Numbered from the stretch's first letter, positions 1 to 9,120 are shown. The stretch is DNA of 64,000 bases from Streptomyces hawaiiensis (GCF_004803895.1 NZ_CP021978.1:372001-436000), one strand, 5' to 3'. Program-made: numbers and translations. The notes: generated by a model not told the origin, from the sequence alone.

Positions 1-963
1 GCCGATGACCGTGCCGCTCTGCCCCACGACGGCGGCCAGATGGCTGCCCTCGGCACGCAGGGCGGTGAGGGCGTCGTCCAGCGGGGTGTCGATGCGGACC
101 TGGGTGACCTTGTGCAGCGCCGTGCGCGGGAAGAGCCGGTCGCGGTCGGTCAGGCCGAGGGTGTCCTTGATGTGCAGGTAGCCGAGGACTGTGCCCTCGG
201 GGCCGGTGACCGGGAAGCGGGAGAAGCCCGCCTCGGCGGCCAGTCGTTCCAGCCGTGCCGGGGTGATCGTGTGGTCGACGGTACGCATCCGCCGCGCCGG
301 GACCACGATCTCGCCCACCGGCCGTGTACCCAGCTCCAGTGCGTCGCGCAGCCGCTCGCCGTCGGCGGGTCCGAGCAGGCCGGCCTCGCTGGAATCGAGG
401 ACCATGCGGGCGAGCTGGTCGTCGGTGAAGGCCGACTCGACCCCGTCCTTCGGCTCCACGCGCAGCAGTTTCAGCAGGACGTTGGCGAAGGCGTTGATCC
501 CGAACACGAACGGTCGCAGCGCCCGGGTCAGGGCCACCAGCGGCGGGGCCAGCAGCAGGGCGCTGGGCACGGGCGCGGCGAGCGCGATGTTCTTCGGGAC
601 CATCTCGCCGATCAGCATGTGCAGATACGTGGCGAGGGTGAGCGCGATGACGAACGCGATCGGGTGCACCAGGCCGTGCGGGATGTTGGCGGCTTCGAAG
701 CCGGGCTCCAGCAGGTGTGCGATGGCGGGCTCGGCTACCGCGCCGAGCATCAGCGAGGAGACGGTGATGCCGAGCTGGGCGGTGGCCATCATCTGGGAGA
801 GGTGCTCCAGCGCCCACAGCGTCATCCGCGCCCGCTTGTCGCCCGCCTGGGCGTGGGGTTCGATCTGGCTGCGGCGTACGGAGACCAGGGCGAACTCGGC
901 GCCGACGAAGAACGCGTTGGTCAGCAGCGTCAGGGCGCCGACGGCCAGTTGGAGCGCGGTCAT
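1..963 (-). CDS. CNNM/CBS-domain membrane protein (hemolysin C/CorC-like), C-terminus beyond window edge
   Basis: The reading frame starts with ATG at 963 and runs off the left edge, so only about 320 residues are visible. The N-terminus is a DUF21/CNNM transmembrane domain (hydrophobic segments in residues 1-150, including an MLIGEMVPKN motif). A CBS pair starts near residue 215. The family is linked to Mg2+/Co2+ transport or membrane-bound ion handling; the hemolysin label is historical. The start overlaps the stop of the upstream paralogue (960-2297) by four bases (ATGA), so the two are probably translationally coupled and may form a heteromeric transporter. The missing part should hold the rest of the CBS pair and the CorC/HlyC domain. 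Confidence 0.9.
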   Translation of the reverse strand, partial: MTALQLAVGALTLLTNAFFVGAEFALVSVRRSQIEPHAQAGDKRARMTLWALEHLSQMMATAQLGITVSSLMLGAVAEPAIAHLLEPGFEAANIPHGLVHPIAFVIALTLATYLHMLIGEMVPKNIALAAPVPSALLLAPPLVALTRALRPFVFGINAFANVLLKLLRVEPKDGVESAFTDDQLARMVLDSSEAGLLGPADGERLRDALELGTRPVGEIVVPARRMRTVDHTITPARLERLAAEAGFSRFPVTGPEGTVLGYLHIKDTLGLTDRDRLFPRTALHKVTQVRIDTPLDDALTALRAEGSHLAAVVGQSGTVIG

Positions 964-2297
964 CGGACCTCCTCCATGAGCTGGGCGGGCAAGGCGACGG
1001 CCGACTCGGTGATGCGTATCCGGTCGGCGCGGTGGTGCTCGACCTCCAGCACTTCGAGCCGCCAGCCGTCGAGGGCCACGACGTCCCCCTTGCAGGGGAT
1101 GCGGGCCAGGCGGGTGGCGATGAGTCCGGCCACCGTCTCGTACGGCCCTTCCGGGGCGGTGAGTCCTATGTCCGTGAGCTGGTCGATGCGGACGCTGCCG
1201 TCCGCCTCCCACACCGCGCGCCCGTCCCGCGTGGCGGGGGCGGGGACCAGGTCGGGTGCCTCGAAGGGGTCGTGCTCGTCGCGGACCTCGCCGACGACCT
1301 CCTCGACGATGTCCTCCACGGTCGCCACGCCTGCCGTGCCGCCGTACTCGTCGATGACCACGGCCATGGTGCGGTGCTCGCGCAGCCGCTCCAGCAGCCG
1401 GTCCGCGGTGAGGCTGTCGGGCACCAGCAAGGGCTCCGTGGTCAGCTCCGTCACCGGTGTGGCGGCCCGCTTCTCCGGCTCCAGGGCGAGCACGTCCCGG
1501 ATGTGGACGGAACCCACCACCTCGTCCAGGCTGTCGCGGTAGACGGGGAAGCGGGACAGGCCGGTCGCGTGGGAGAGATTGGCCGCGTCTGCGGCCGTGG
1601 CGTGCACTTCCAGGGCCTTGACGTCGACCCTCGGCGTCATCACGTTCTCCGCTGTCAGCTCGCTCAGATGCAGGGTCCGCACGAACAGCTCGGCGGAATC
1701 CGCCTCGAGCGCACCCTCGGCGGCCGAGTGCCGGGCCAGCGCGCCCAGTTCCTCGGCGGTGCGCGCGGACGCCAGCTCCTCCGCCGGTTCCAGCCCGAGG
1801 CGGCGGACGAACCGGTTGGCGGTGCCGTTCAGATGTCCGATGAACGGGCCGAAGGCGGCCGTGAACGCGCGCTGCGGACCCGCGACCACCTTCGCGACCG
1901 CCAGCGGACGCGAGATCGCCCAGTTCTTCGGCACCAGCTCGCCGACCACCATCAGCACGACGGTGGAGATGACCACGCCCAGCACGGTCGCCACCGACGA
2001 GGCGGCACCGCCCAGGCCGATCGTCCGCAGCGGGCCGCGCAGCAGCGCCGCGAGGGACGGCTCGGCGAGCATGCCGATCACCAGGGAGGTGACGGTGATG
2101 CCCAACTGGGCGCCGGAGAGCTGGAGGGTCAATCCGCGTACGGCCTTCAGCGCGCCCTCGGCACCCTGCTCGCCGGCCTCGGCGGCACGCTCCAGGTCAC
2201 CGCGTTCGACGGTGGTCAGCGAGAACTCGGCCGCGACGAACACCGCGCAGGTCAGCGTGAGGAGGAGGGCCAGCAGGAGCAGCAGGACCTCGGTCAC
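960..2297 (-). CDS. CNNM/CBS/CorC-HlyC domain membrane protein
   Basis: A 445-residue protein with a GTG start at 2297. Residues 1-180 form the DUF21/CNNM membrane domain (hydrophobic N-terminus, then VVGELVPKNWA). A CBS pair follows at about 210-340, then a CorC/HlyC transporter-associated domain at about 360-435. Length and domain order are normal for the family. It is the first gene of a two-gene unit and its stop overlaps the next start by four bases. The two proteins are paralogues but clearly diverged, which fits a heteromer. Predicted inner-membrane divalent-cation transport or efflux; substrate not deducible. Confidence 0.92.
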   Translation of the reverse strand: MTEVLLLLLALLLTLTCAVFVAAEFSLTTVERGDLERAAEAGEQGAEGALKAVRGLTLQLSGAQLGITVTSLVIGMLAEPSLAALLRGPLRTIGLGGAASSVATVLGVVISTVVLMVVGELVPKNWAISRPLAVAKVVAGPQRAFTAAFGPFIGHLNGTANRFVRRLGLEPAEELASARTAEELGALARHSAAEGALEADSAELFVRTLHLSELTAENVMTPRVDVKALEVHATAADAANLSHATGLSRFPVYRDSLDEVVGSVHIRDVLALEPEKRAATPVTELTTEPLLVPDSLTADRLLERLREHRTMAVVIDEYGGTAGVATVEDIVEEVVGEVRDEHDPFEAPDLVPAPATRDGRAVWEADGSVRIDQLTDIGLTAPEGPYETVAGLIATRLARIPCKGDVVALDGWRLEVLEVEHHRADRIRITESAVALPAQLMEEVR

Positions 2298-2573
2298 CGT
2301 GCCACCCCCGCTCCCTCGATCGCATGGGTCCGGCGGGGAAGGGCACGGCTGGTACTGGGAGGCTCACCCATCGGGGGAACGTCGCTCCTTCTCGAAACAC
2401 ACGGACTGGGGGTGGAAACAGGATTGCCTGCTTCTACACCAACTGTAAAGGAGGAGCAAAAAACCCTGTCGCCCCACAACGCCGGCCAGTCGAGGCCGAG
2501 GTAGGTCATGCCCGCCCGTACCGCGTGCGGATGGTGTAGCGGGTGTACGAATCCGCTGTAGCAGGCGACAGCG

Positions 2574-3385
2574 TTAAACAGTCCCGGGTGCCGCGCGGCG
2601 TAGGACGGTGCTCTGAATCCGCCTTGGGACTCCCCTGCCGCCGCCCGCCGGGAGCCCGCGCCGTGGCCACGTTCCAGCAGGGCGAGACACCAGCGCTGCC
2701 TTGCCGATCGCGCGGGCCACGGTCCGGCGGCTGCCGACCGTCTGGGCCGCGTCCTCGTCCGCCCACCGTTCCGCCGTCTACGCCACCACCGTCCGCAACG
2801 GCCTCAGGAACGGGTTGGCCCGCGCGGCCAGCTGGGCCGCGAGAAGGAAGCGGTGGTGGCGGGCGGCCAGATGGGCACGCTCGTGGGCGAACAGCGCCCG
2901 GCGCTCGGCCGGTTCGAGGCAGTCCAGCAGGGCCGTGGTCACCACGACGCGATCGCGCCGGCCGCCCGGCAACGCGTAGGCGTAAGGGACGTCGTCCGGA
3001 AGTACGGCCACCCTCGTCTCCCGCAACCCGGCCAACGCCCGGTGAGCGCGACGACGCATCCGCCCGTGCCGCCACAGCACCTGGCCGCACGCCACCAGCA
3101 CCGCACACAGAGCGGGAATCGCCGCCTTGCCCACGACCTCGTCGTACGGACCGCCGCCCGCACCTCGGGGTCCGACCAGCCGTCGGGCAGCGGGTTTCCG
3201 GGAAGCTGGGCGGTGCCGACCGCCATCACCAGGCCGAGGCACAGCGTGCTGCAAGCCGCCATCACCGCGGCCACCCAGGTCAGCAGTCGCGTCGCGGTCC
3301 GTGGATGCAGATGCTGCTCGGCCAGGCGCGCGATCGGCCACGCGGTCAAGGGCAGTACCAGCGGCAGAAAGACGAACACCCCCAT
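2574..3385 (-). pseudogene. Decayed M56-family (BlaR1/MecR1-like) membrane metallopeptidase
   Basis: Reading from an ATG at 3385, the frame encodes three hydrophobic segments typical of M56 proteins up to about position 3150. There a one-base loss in a C run shifts the frame. The second frame continues with the M56 core, including the zinc motif HERAH (about 2885) and PYAYALPG. It then hits an in-frame TAG at 2778-2780. After that stop the same frame still encodes the family sequence ERWADEDAA and continues to TAA at 2574. One frameshift plus one nonsense codon make this a pseudogene. It lies 6 bp downstream of a broken blaI-like gene, the usual partner. Functional family members sense a signal and cleave the BlaI repressor. 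Confidence 0.85.
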
Positions 3386-3391
3386 GAGGCT

Positions 3392-3747
3392 TCAGTCTTC
3401 CCCTTCGTTCCTGGACTGATCCAGCAGTTCCCGCAGCAGCCGCTCGTCGTCCGGGCCGAGGCCGGTCACGAAGCTGGCCAGCACCGCCTCGCGGTCGCCC
3501 TCGGAGTCCAGTACCTTGCGCATCTTGTGGGCGGCCAGGCCGCCTGGTCCGACGCGGGCGTCCAGGCGAAGGAGCGGCCCGCGCGCTCTCGGGTGACCGC
3601 CCCCTTGACCAGCAGGCGGGTCAGGATGGTGATGACGGTCGTATGGGCGAGGTCTCCACCCAGGCGCTCCTGCACCCAGCCGGCCTGGCCGGGCCGTCCG
3701 CCTCCCGCAGCGCCGACAGGACCAGACTCGTGCTGCTGATCGCCCAT
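3392..3747 (-). pseudogene. Decayed BlaI/MecI/CopY-family repressor
   Basis: Family sequence is spread over three frames. One holds SLVLSALREADGPA, the second holds VQERLGGDLAHTTVITILTRL (winged-helix recognition region) through FAWTPASDQ, and the third holds GLAAHKMRKVLDSEGDREA to the TGA at 3392. The breaks lie near 3700 and near 3540; the second is explained by one lost G in a GGG run. An intact protein would be about 120 residues. The adjacent M56 gene is also broken, so the sensor and repressor seem to have decayed together. A TACA/TGTA-type operator survives about 90 bp upstream. Sequencing error is possible for the indels but would not explain the partner's nonsense codon. Confidence 0.82.
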
Positions 3748-3836
3748 GGCCTGCTGTTCGGCAACTCACGGGACTGAGGCGGGACATCGCGCGACCGCGC
3801 GACCCCGAGGCACGGCCGCGCCACCCTTCCGATTTC

Positions 3837-3852
3837 TCTACAGTGATGTAGA
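3837..3852. promoter_or_regulatory. BlaI/MecI-type operator (TCTACA-N4-TGTAGA dyad)
   Basis: A perfect 6-bp inverted repeat with a 4-bp spacer, TCTACAGTGATGTAGA, contains the TACA/TGTA core recognised by BlaI/MecI repressors. It lies between the divergent blaI remnant and the intact terD gene starting at 3912. It may once have autoregulated blaI and could also control terD. With the local repressor broken, the site is either free or bound by another family member. Confidence 0.65.
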
Positions 3853-3911
3853 TTCTTGAGCCTGGGTCCGTGCCGCGGGCCTCGACCGCACCTGTCGAGA
3901 AGGAGTACGCA

Positions 3912-4487
3912 GTGGGAGTTTCCCTGTCCAAGGGCGGCAACGTCTCGCTCAGCAAGGAAGCACCGGGCCTGACCGCCGTTCTGGTCGGTCTGGGCTGGGA
4001 CGTCCGTACGACCACCGGCACCGACTACGACCTCGACGCCTCCGCCCTGCTCCTCGACCCGTCCGGCAAGGTCCTGTCGGATCAGCACTTCGTCTTCTAC
4101 AACAACCTCAAGAGCCCCGACGGTTCGGTCGAGCACACGGGCGACAACCTCACCGGTGAAGGTGAGGGGGACGACGAGGTCGTCAAGGTGAACCTCGCTG
4201 CCGTACCCGCCGAGGTCGACAGGATCGTGTTCCCGGTGTCCATCCACGACGCCGAGAACCGCGGACAGAGCTTCGGCCAGGTCCGCAACGCCTTCATCCG
4301 TGTCGTCAACCAGGCCGGCGGCGCCGAGATCACCCGCTACGACCTGTCCGAGGACGCCTCCACCGAGACCGCGATGGTCTTCGGCGAGCTGTACCGCAAC
4401 GGCGTGGAGTGGAAGTTCCGCGCCGTCGGGCAGGGCTACGCCTCGGGTCTGGCCGGTATCGCCTCCGACTTCGGCGTGGGCGTCTGA
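3912..4487 (+). CDS. terD: TerD-family tellurium/stress resistance protein
   Basis: A 191-residue TerD domain protein. I place the start at the GTG at 3912, not at the upstream ATG at 3870, because GAGAAGGAG (3897-3905) is correctly spaced and the protein then begins [15 protein letters not shown], the normal TerD N-terminus. Calcium-binding acidic motifs are present ([24 protein letters not shown]). TerD proteins bind Ca2+ and act with TerC at the membrane in resistance to tellurite and other chemical stress. A second TerD follows at 4730 and TerC lies at 7299-8357. The upstream region carries the BlaI-type dyad. Confidence 0.93.
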   Translation: MGVSLSKGGNVSLSKEAPGLTAVLVGLGWDVRTTTGTDYDLDASALLLDPSGKVLSDQHFVFYNNLKSPDGSVEHTGDNLTGEGEGDDEVVKVNLAAVPAEVDRIVFPVSIHDAENRGQSFGQVRNAFIRVVNQAGGAEITRYDLSEDASTETAMVFGELYRNGVEWKFRAVGQGYASGLAGIASDFGVGV

Positions 4488-4729
4488 CACCCCGCGGAGA
4501 CGGCGCCGGGCCCACTCCCCCGGGACAGGTCCGGCGCCGCCCTACGCGCTGCACCGAGAGCGACACGGCTGGACCGGCACCAGGCCCTGCTGACCCGGGA
4601 CATGCTGCCCCGCCTGCCCGGCACCTCCGTGCGGATCCGCCCCTCCGCCGCGCCCCGCCCCCGGGGGCGTCCGCACCACCGCCTCCCACGACCCCCGCAC
4701 CACCACGAACCCCTAGGAGCACGCCAGTC

Positions 4730-5314
4730 ATGTCGGTCAACCTGAGCAAGGGCCAGCAGATCAGCCTCAGTAAGTCCGACGGCACCGCCCTGACGTCCGT
4801 CCGCATGGGCCTGGGCTGGCAGGCCGCACCCCGCAAGGGCTTCCTCGCCAAGCTCACCGGGACGCGCGAGATCGACTTGGACGCCTCCGCCGTGCTCTTC
4901 GCCGCCGGACAGATGGCCGACGTCGTTTTCTTCCGCCACCTGGTCAGTGACGACGGCTCGATCCGGCACACCGGCGACAACCTCACCGGCGGTGCGGGCA
5001 CGGGAGGCGACGACGAGGCCATCCTGGTCGACCTGGCCCGCGTACCCGGCCACATCGACCAGATCGTCTTCACCGTCAACTCCTTCACCGGCCAGACCTT
5101 CGCCGAGGTGCAGAACGCCTTCTGCCGTCTCGTCGACGAGACGACCGGCGCCGAACTGGCCCGCTACACGCTCACCGGCGGCGGCAGCCACACCGCCCAG
5201 ATCATGGCGAAAGTCCACCGCTCCGGCGGCGGCTGGCAGATGAAGGCCATCGGCGCACCCGCCACCGGCCGCACGTTCCAGGACCTGCTTCCGGCGCTCA
5301 CGCCCCACCTGTAG
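4730..5314 (+). CDS. TerD-family protein, second copy
   Basis: A 194-residue TerD paralogue starting at ATG 4730 with AGGAG at 4715-4719. It has the TerD start (VNLSKGQQISLSK) and acidic Ca2+-binding motifs ([24 protein letters not shown]), with an insertion after GWQAAP typical of the longer TerD subgroup. A 240-bp spacer without another gene separates it from the first terD. It ends at a strong hairpin (5338-5367). The role is probably the same Ca2+-dependent stress resistance; a distinct partner is possible. Confidence 0.92.
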   Translation: MSVNLSKGQQISLSKSDGTALTSVRMGLGWQAAPRKGFLAKLTGTREIDLDASAVLFAAGQMADVVFFRHLVSDDGSIRHTGDNLTGGAGTGGDDEAILVDLARVPGHIDQIVFTVNSFTGQTFAEVQNAFCRLVDETTGAELARYTLTGGGSHTAQIMAKVHRSGGGWQMKAIGAPATGRTFQDLLPALTPHL

Positions 5315-5337
5315 GCACCACCGCCGCGCCCATGAGA

Positions 5338-5367
5338 GAGGCGGCTGCCGGATCGGGCAGCCGCCTC
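5338..5367. terminator. Bidirectional intrinsic terminator
   Basis: A perfect 12-bp stem (GAGGCGGCTGCC / GGCAGCCGCCTC) with a 6-nt loop lies between the convergent ends of the second terD and the cold-shock gene. There is no clear T tract, as is common in Streptomyces. Confidence 0.8.
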
Positions 5368-5388
5368 ACTGTGTACTTCTACGCCCGG

Positions 5389-5592
5389 TCAGCCCCGGAC
5401 GATGTTCTGGGCCTGCGGGCCCTTCTGGCCCTGGCCGATGTCAAAGGTGACGTGCTCGCCCTCGGTCAGCTCGCGGTATCCGCTGCCCTGGATCTCGGAG
5501 TAGTGCGCGAAGACGTCCGGGCCTCCGCCGTCCTGCTCGATGAAGCCGAAGCCCTTTTCGGCGTTGAACCACTTCACGGTGCCGCTGGCCAT
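5389..5592 (-). CDS. CspA-family cold-shock protein
   Basis: A 67-residue single cold-shock domain protein of normal length. It carries RNP1 (KGFGFIEQ, about residues 13-20) and RNP2 (DVFAHYSEI, about 26-34). It should bind single-stranded RNA/DNA in the cytoplasm and act as an RNA chaperone. AAGGA precedes the ATG at 5592. Residues typical of Streptomyces paralogues ([21 protein letters not shown]) are intact. Confidence 0.95.
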   Translation of the reverse strand: MASGTVKWFNAEKGFGFIEQDGGGPDVFAHYSEIQGSGYRELTEGEHVTFDIGQGQKGPQAQNIVRG

Positions 5593-5730
5593 ACTGTCGA
5601 TCCTTCGTTCATGCCCTGGAACAGCCCTTCATGCGGGCATGCTCCGGCTCCCGCAGTCGCACGAGCCAACACCCGTTCTACCCCAGAACACGGCGCTCAC
5701 CCCGACTGATGACACAGCCGTTCTGCTTCT

Positions 5731-5755
5731 GCGGCCGGAGTGGCCACACGGCCGC
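5731..5755 (-). terminator. Possible terminator of the amidinotransferase gene
   Basis: GCGGCCG and CGGCCGC can form a 7-bp stem with an 11-nt loop, 24 bp beyond the stop at 5779. The hairpin is short and GC-only, so support is weak. Confidence 0.35.
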
Positions 5756-5778
5756 TTCCGACGAGTCCGGACAGAACG

Positions 5779-6909
5779 TCAGTCGACGTAGGACTGGAGC
5801 GAGCCGCGGCGCCGGACGTCGAGGGTCGCGCAGTGGAACGAGCCGCCGAAGGGCGCGTAGTGCAGCAGGTCGCACGGGATCGGCTCGAAGCCCCACTTCT
5901 CCAGGGCGCGCAGCATGCCGGTGTGGTGCCGCTCGGCGATCACCCGCTTCTCGTCGACCATGAGCACGTTCATGCTGAGCCACTTGCCGCACATCGACGT
6001 GACCTTGAGCAGCCGCTCGCCGATCGGGTCGGGTTCGGGAGCGGCCAGGACGTCCCAGGAGTCCAGGACGTCCGGCAGCCGGCCGGGGTCGATGTACTCG
6101 GGGTTGATCAGCACTTTCCCGGGCGCGAGCAGGACGAACGTGGTGTCGATGTGCATGGGCGTGCGGCAGCGGCTGGCGATCTCGTGGATGCGGTAGCCCG
6201 GGCCGAGATGGCGGCGCAGCCAGTCGACGCCCATCCGGTTGGTGACGTTGCTGCGAGTGACGAACAGGTCCCGTCCCGCCCGGACGAAATCGGCCGCGTC
6301 GAAGACGGGCTCGAACTCGGTGAGGATGTACCGCATCGGCTCGTCCGGCCCGGGGACGCGGAAATCCGGATCGAACAGCTCCTCCGTGAGCTGCGGCTTG
6401 GGAGCCGCCGTCCAGCGCGCGCCGCGCCGGAAGTAGTCCTTCAGGAGCGGGCGGTAGGAGTGCGTCTCGAAGTACCGGCAGGGCCACGCCATGGGTGTTT
6501 CGATGATCTCGTCGCCGATCACGAGCATGCTGTCGCGCGGGCAGGTGTTGCAAAAACCGCGCGAGGTCCAGTCGGGTGTGCCGAAGCGGCGCCGGTGATC
6601 GACCGCCTCGGGGCGCCGGACCGTGACGCCCAGGGATTCGAGCAGGGCGACGAAGCCCTCGATCTCCTGCTGCGCCTTCTCCACGAGCAGACGCGGATAG
6701 CGCAAGCCGGCCGCGAGCCCCTGCAACCGCCCGGCCCACGTCGGCACGTTACAGGTCACCACCGCGTGATCGGAGGGGATCGTCGCGCCCTCCAGACGGC
6801 CGACGATGATCTCCTCCAGCGGATCCCACTCCGTGTGCGAGCAGACCGGCGACACCAGCCGCTCCGCACCGTCGTCATCGCCCGTCGCCGTACGCCGTTC
6901 AGGCGCCAT
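5779..6909 (-). CDS. GATM-like L-arginine amidinotransferase
   Basis: A 376-residue pentein-fold enzyme close to animal glycine amidinotransferase. Motifs match along the whole length: FDAADF (D204), MHIDTTF (H253), KWLSMNVLM and GGSFHC (C360), ending RRRGSLQSYVD. D204, H253 and C360 are the Asp-His-Cys catalytic triad. The family moves the amidino group of arginine to an amine; known acceptors are glycine, inosamine phosphate (StrB1) and 4-aminobutyrate-type substrates. No streptomycin-type or other biosynthetic cluster surrounds it, so the acceptor is unknown. A standalone role in making guanidinoacetate or a similar osmolyte is an inference. The start is the ATG at 6909. Confidence 0.9.
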   Translation of the reverse strand: MAPERRTATGDDDGAERLVSPVCSHTEWDPLEEIIVGRLEGATIPSDHAVVTCNVPTWAGRLQGLAAGLRYPRLLVEKAQQEIEGFVALLESLGVTVRRPEAVDHRRRFGTPDWTSRGFCNTCPRDSMLVIGDEIIETPMAWPCRYFETHSYRPLLKDYFRRGARWTAAPKPQLTEELFDPDFRVPGPDEPMRYILTEFEPVFDAADFVRAGRDLFVTRSNVTNRMGVDWLRRHLGPGYRIHEIASRCRTPMHIDTTFVLLAPGKVLINPEYIDPGRLPDVLDSWDVLAAPEPDPIGERLLKVTSMCGKWLSMNVLMVDEKRVIAERHHTGMLRALEKWGFEPIPCDLLHYAPFGGSFHCATLDVRRRGSLQSYVD

Positions 6910-6934
6910 GATCAGTCGCCGTCGCGGGCACGGG

Positions 6935-7216
6935 TCAGATCTGTCTTTCCGTCTTTCTTTCCGTCCCGGACGGCGGCGACTCCTCCCGTTCCCAGCCGGC
7001 CGGGTTTCGCCGGGTGGCGTCCCTCACCGCGTGGATCCGTTCCTGCTCGGGCTCGTACTGCCGGCATTCGGGGTTGTGGCAAGGGCCCGCGATCCAGATC
7101 GGAACATAGACACCCATGTTCTTGTGCCGCTTCACGACGGTGTCGACCGGCTGCTTGCACGAGCGACAGACGTGGCCGGAGGACGTTGCCTCCCCAGGTT
7201 TCCGTTCCCTGTCCAT
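6935..7216 (-). CDS. Small CxxC protein, probable zinc ribbon
   Basis: A 93-residue protein with two cysteine pairs, CRSC (about residues 17-20) and CHNPEC (about 46-51), spaced as in a zinc ribbon. The C-terminus is charged. Start ATG at 7216 has only a weak ribosome site. It sits between the amidinotransferase and terC genes on the same strand, ending 25 bp upstream of the amidinotransferase start, and could be cotranscribed. Function unknown. Confidence 0.7.
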   Translation of the reverse strand: MDRERKPGEATSSGHVCRSCKQPVDTVVKRHKNMGVYVPIWIAGPCHNPECRQYEPEQERIHAVRDATRRNPAGWEREESPPSGTERKTERQI

Positions 7217-7298
7217 ACCGCCATTTTACGACTGCTTTGCTTCCTTTTGGGAGCCCCTTGAAAGGAATTAGGGCGGAGGTGGCGGCTCAGGACGTCCG

Positions 7299-8357
7299 TC
7301 ACCTGGCCTCCGGCGGTTCGCCACTGCCCTGCGGGCCGGACGGCCCCGGGCCGACCGCGCCCGGCCCTGCCGGCGGTTTCTCGGTGGGCCGGTCGGCTTC
7401 GGCGGTCGGGCCACCGCCGGGGCCGGGTGCGGGACGCAGCATGCTGAGCCCGATGGAGACGGCCAGCACCGCAGCGATGACGGCGAGACTGAGGGATGAG
7501 GGGATCTCCGGTACGGCAGTGCTGATCGTTTTGTGGGAGGCCTGGAGGATCAGCTTGACGGCGATGAAGGAGAGGATGAGTGCCAGGCCCTTGCTGAGGT
7601 GGTGGAAGCGGTCGAGCAGGCCGGCGAGCATGAAGTACAGGGCACGCAGGCCCAGGATGGCGAAGGCGTTGCTGGTGTAGACGATGAAGGCGTCGCTGCT
7701 GACGGCCAGGACGGCGGGCACGCTGTCGACGGCGAATACGAGGTCGGCTGCCTCGATGGCGGCGACGACGGCGAGCAGCGGGGTGGCGACGCGTTTTCCG
7801 GCTTCCTTGACGAAGAAGTGCGTGCCCGCGTAGTCGTCCCGAACGGGGATGATCTTACGGAGCAGCCTGACGGCGAAGCTCTTGCCGGGGTCGAAGCTGT
7901 CGTCCTCCTCTTTGAGGATCTTGTAGGTGCTGTAGAAGAGGATGGCGGCGAAGACGAACAGGACGGCGGTGAAGCGGCTGACCACCGCGACGCCGGCGGC
8001 GAGGAAGACGCCACGGAAGACCAGGGCGCCCAGGACTCCGAGAAACAGCACCCGGTGCTGGTAGGCGCGGGGCACCCGGAAGTAGCCGAAGATCAGCGCG
8101 AAGACGAAGAGGTTGTCGACCGACAGACTCTTCTCCAGCAGCCAGGCCGTGGTGTACTCCACGCCGGCGGTCGTACCGACCACCAGGTAGACGACGACAC
8201 CGAAGGTGACGGCCAGGCCCACCCAGACTCCGCTCCAGGCGGCGGCCTCGCGAAAGCCGATCACGTGCGCCTGCCGGTGCGCGAGCAGATCCACCGCCAG
8301 CGACACCAGCACGGTGACGGCGAACACCAACCACAGCCACAGCGGCACGTCATGCAC
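7299..8357 (-). CDS. terC: TerC-family integral membrane protein
   Basis: A 352-residue polytopic protein with a GTG start at 8357. TerC signatures are present: ATAWLLEKSLSVDNLFVF-like segment (residues about 70-85) and AIEAADLVFAVDSVPAVLAV (about 210-230), with conserved acidic residues inside membrane helices. The last 40 residues are a Pro/Gly-rich cytoplasmic tail, longer than average. TerC forms the membrane centre of the tellurite/chemical-stress complex with TerD; two TerD genes lie 2-4 kb away. No TerA, TerB or TerE is seen in the window. Confidence 0.93.
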   Translation of the reverse strand: MHDVPLWLWLVFAVTVLVSLAVDLLAHRQAHVIGFREAAAWSGVWVGLAVTFGVVVYLVVGTTAGVEYTTAWLLEKSLSVDNLFVFALIFGYFRVPRAYQHRVLFLGVLGALVFRGVFLAAGVAVVSRFTAVLFVFAAILFYSTYKILKEEDDSFDPGKSFAVRLLRKIIPVRDDYAGTHFFVKEAGKRVATPLLAVVAAIEAADLVFAVDSVPAVLAVSSDAFIVYTSNAFAILGLRALYFMLAGLLDRFHHLSKGLALILSFIAVKLILQASHKTISTAVPEIPSSLSLAVIAAVLAVSIGLSMLRPAPGPGGGPTAEADRPTEKPPAGPGAVGPGPSGPQGSGEPPEAR

Positions 8358-8484
8358 AGGTCCGACCCCCTACACGATCGACCGGCGCCCTCCTTCTTCG
8401 AGTCTGGGGCATGCGAAGGGGTGTGTCTCCCCGACCCCGCAGCGCCCATGACGGAGTCGGTGAGGTCGACGCGCGACCGTCAGG

Positions 8485-8949
8485 TCAGGGCGGGGTGTCG
8501 CCGGGTGCGCCGGGCAGGGCGAGGCGGGCCGTGATGCGCTTGCCGACCGCCTCCCGATCGACGGAGAAGCCCTCCGTCACCGCCTTGACGATCTCCAGGC
8601 CATGCTGACCGATCCTGCCGGGATCCGCGGCCCGGGCCGCGGGGACCGTGGTGTCGCTGTCCCAGACCACCACATCCACGGCTCCGGCACTGAGCCCCAG
8701 CTCCACCAGAACGGGACCCGGCGCGTACTTGCAGGCGTTGGTGACCAGCTCACTGACCACGAGCTGGGTGAGGTCCTTCACGCGCGCCGGCACCAGCAGG
8801 CCGTACTCGTCGCCGGCCTGGTCGAGGAAGGCGGCGGCGTGCTGGCGGGCGTCTGCGATGCAACCGTCATCGCCGCCCAGGGCAAAGCCCACACGCACCA
8901 GATACTCTTCCGGCGCTGTACACACGTCACCATCGGCATCAGATTTCAC
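8485..8949 (-). CDS. RsbW-like anti-sigma factor / ATP-binding serine kinase
   Basis: A 154-residue HATPase_c_2 (GHKL) domain. The N-box is ELVTNACKYAP (about residues 68-78), followed by WDSDT and a G2-like GQHGLEIV. Such proteins bind sigma factors and phosphorylate STAS antagonists. A STAS gene lies divergently 170 bp away (9121-9486), a natural candidate partner. The cognate sigma factor is not in this window. Two SpoIIE/PP2C phosphatases near the right end could reset such a switch. Confidence 0.85.
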   Translation of the reverse strand: MKSDADGDVCTAPEEYLVRVGFALGGDDGCIADARQHAAAFLDQAGDEYGLLVPARVKDLTQLVVSELVTNACKYAPGPVLVELGLSAGAVDVVVWDSDTTVPAARAADPGRIGQHGLEIVKAVTEGFSVDREAVGKRITARLALPGAPGDTPP

Positions 8950-9120
8950 TGGCTCGCCCTCACTCCCCCGTTTCGCGCGCCACTACCCCGTCTTTCACCA
9001 TGCATGCCGCATGGGTGATGTTCGAAACAGTTACGTGGATGCATCCGACCGGAACGGTGGGGCAGAATCATCCGCGCGCGTCCTGAACCGGGGACAGCCT
9101 GAATCGCAGTCGAGGAGACC

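Noticed and set aside
2574..3747. Sequencing error as the only cause of the frameshifts
   Set aside because: Possible for single-base losses in G/C runs, but the separate in-frame TAG and lack of similar errors in flanking genes favour real decay.
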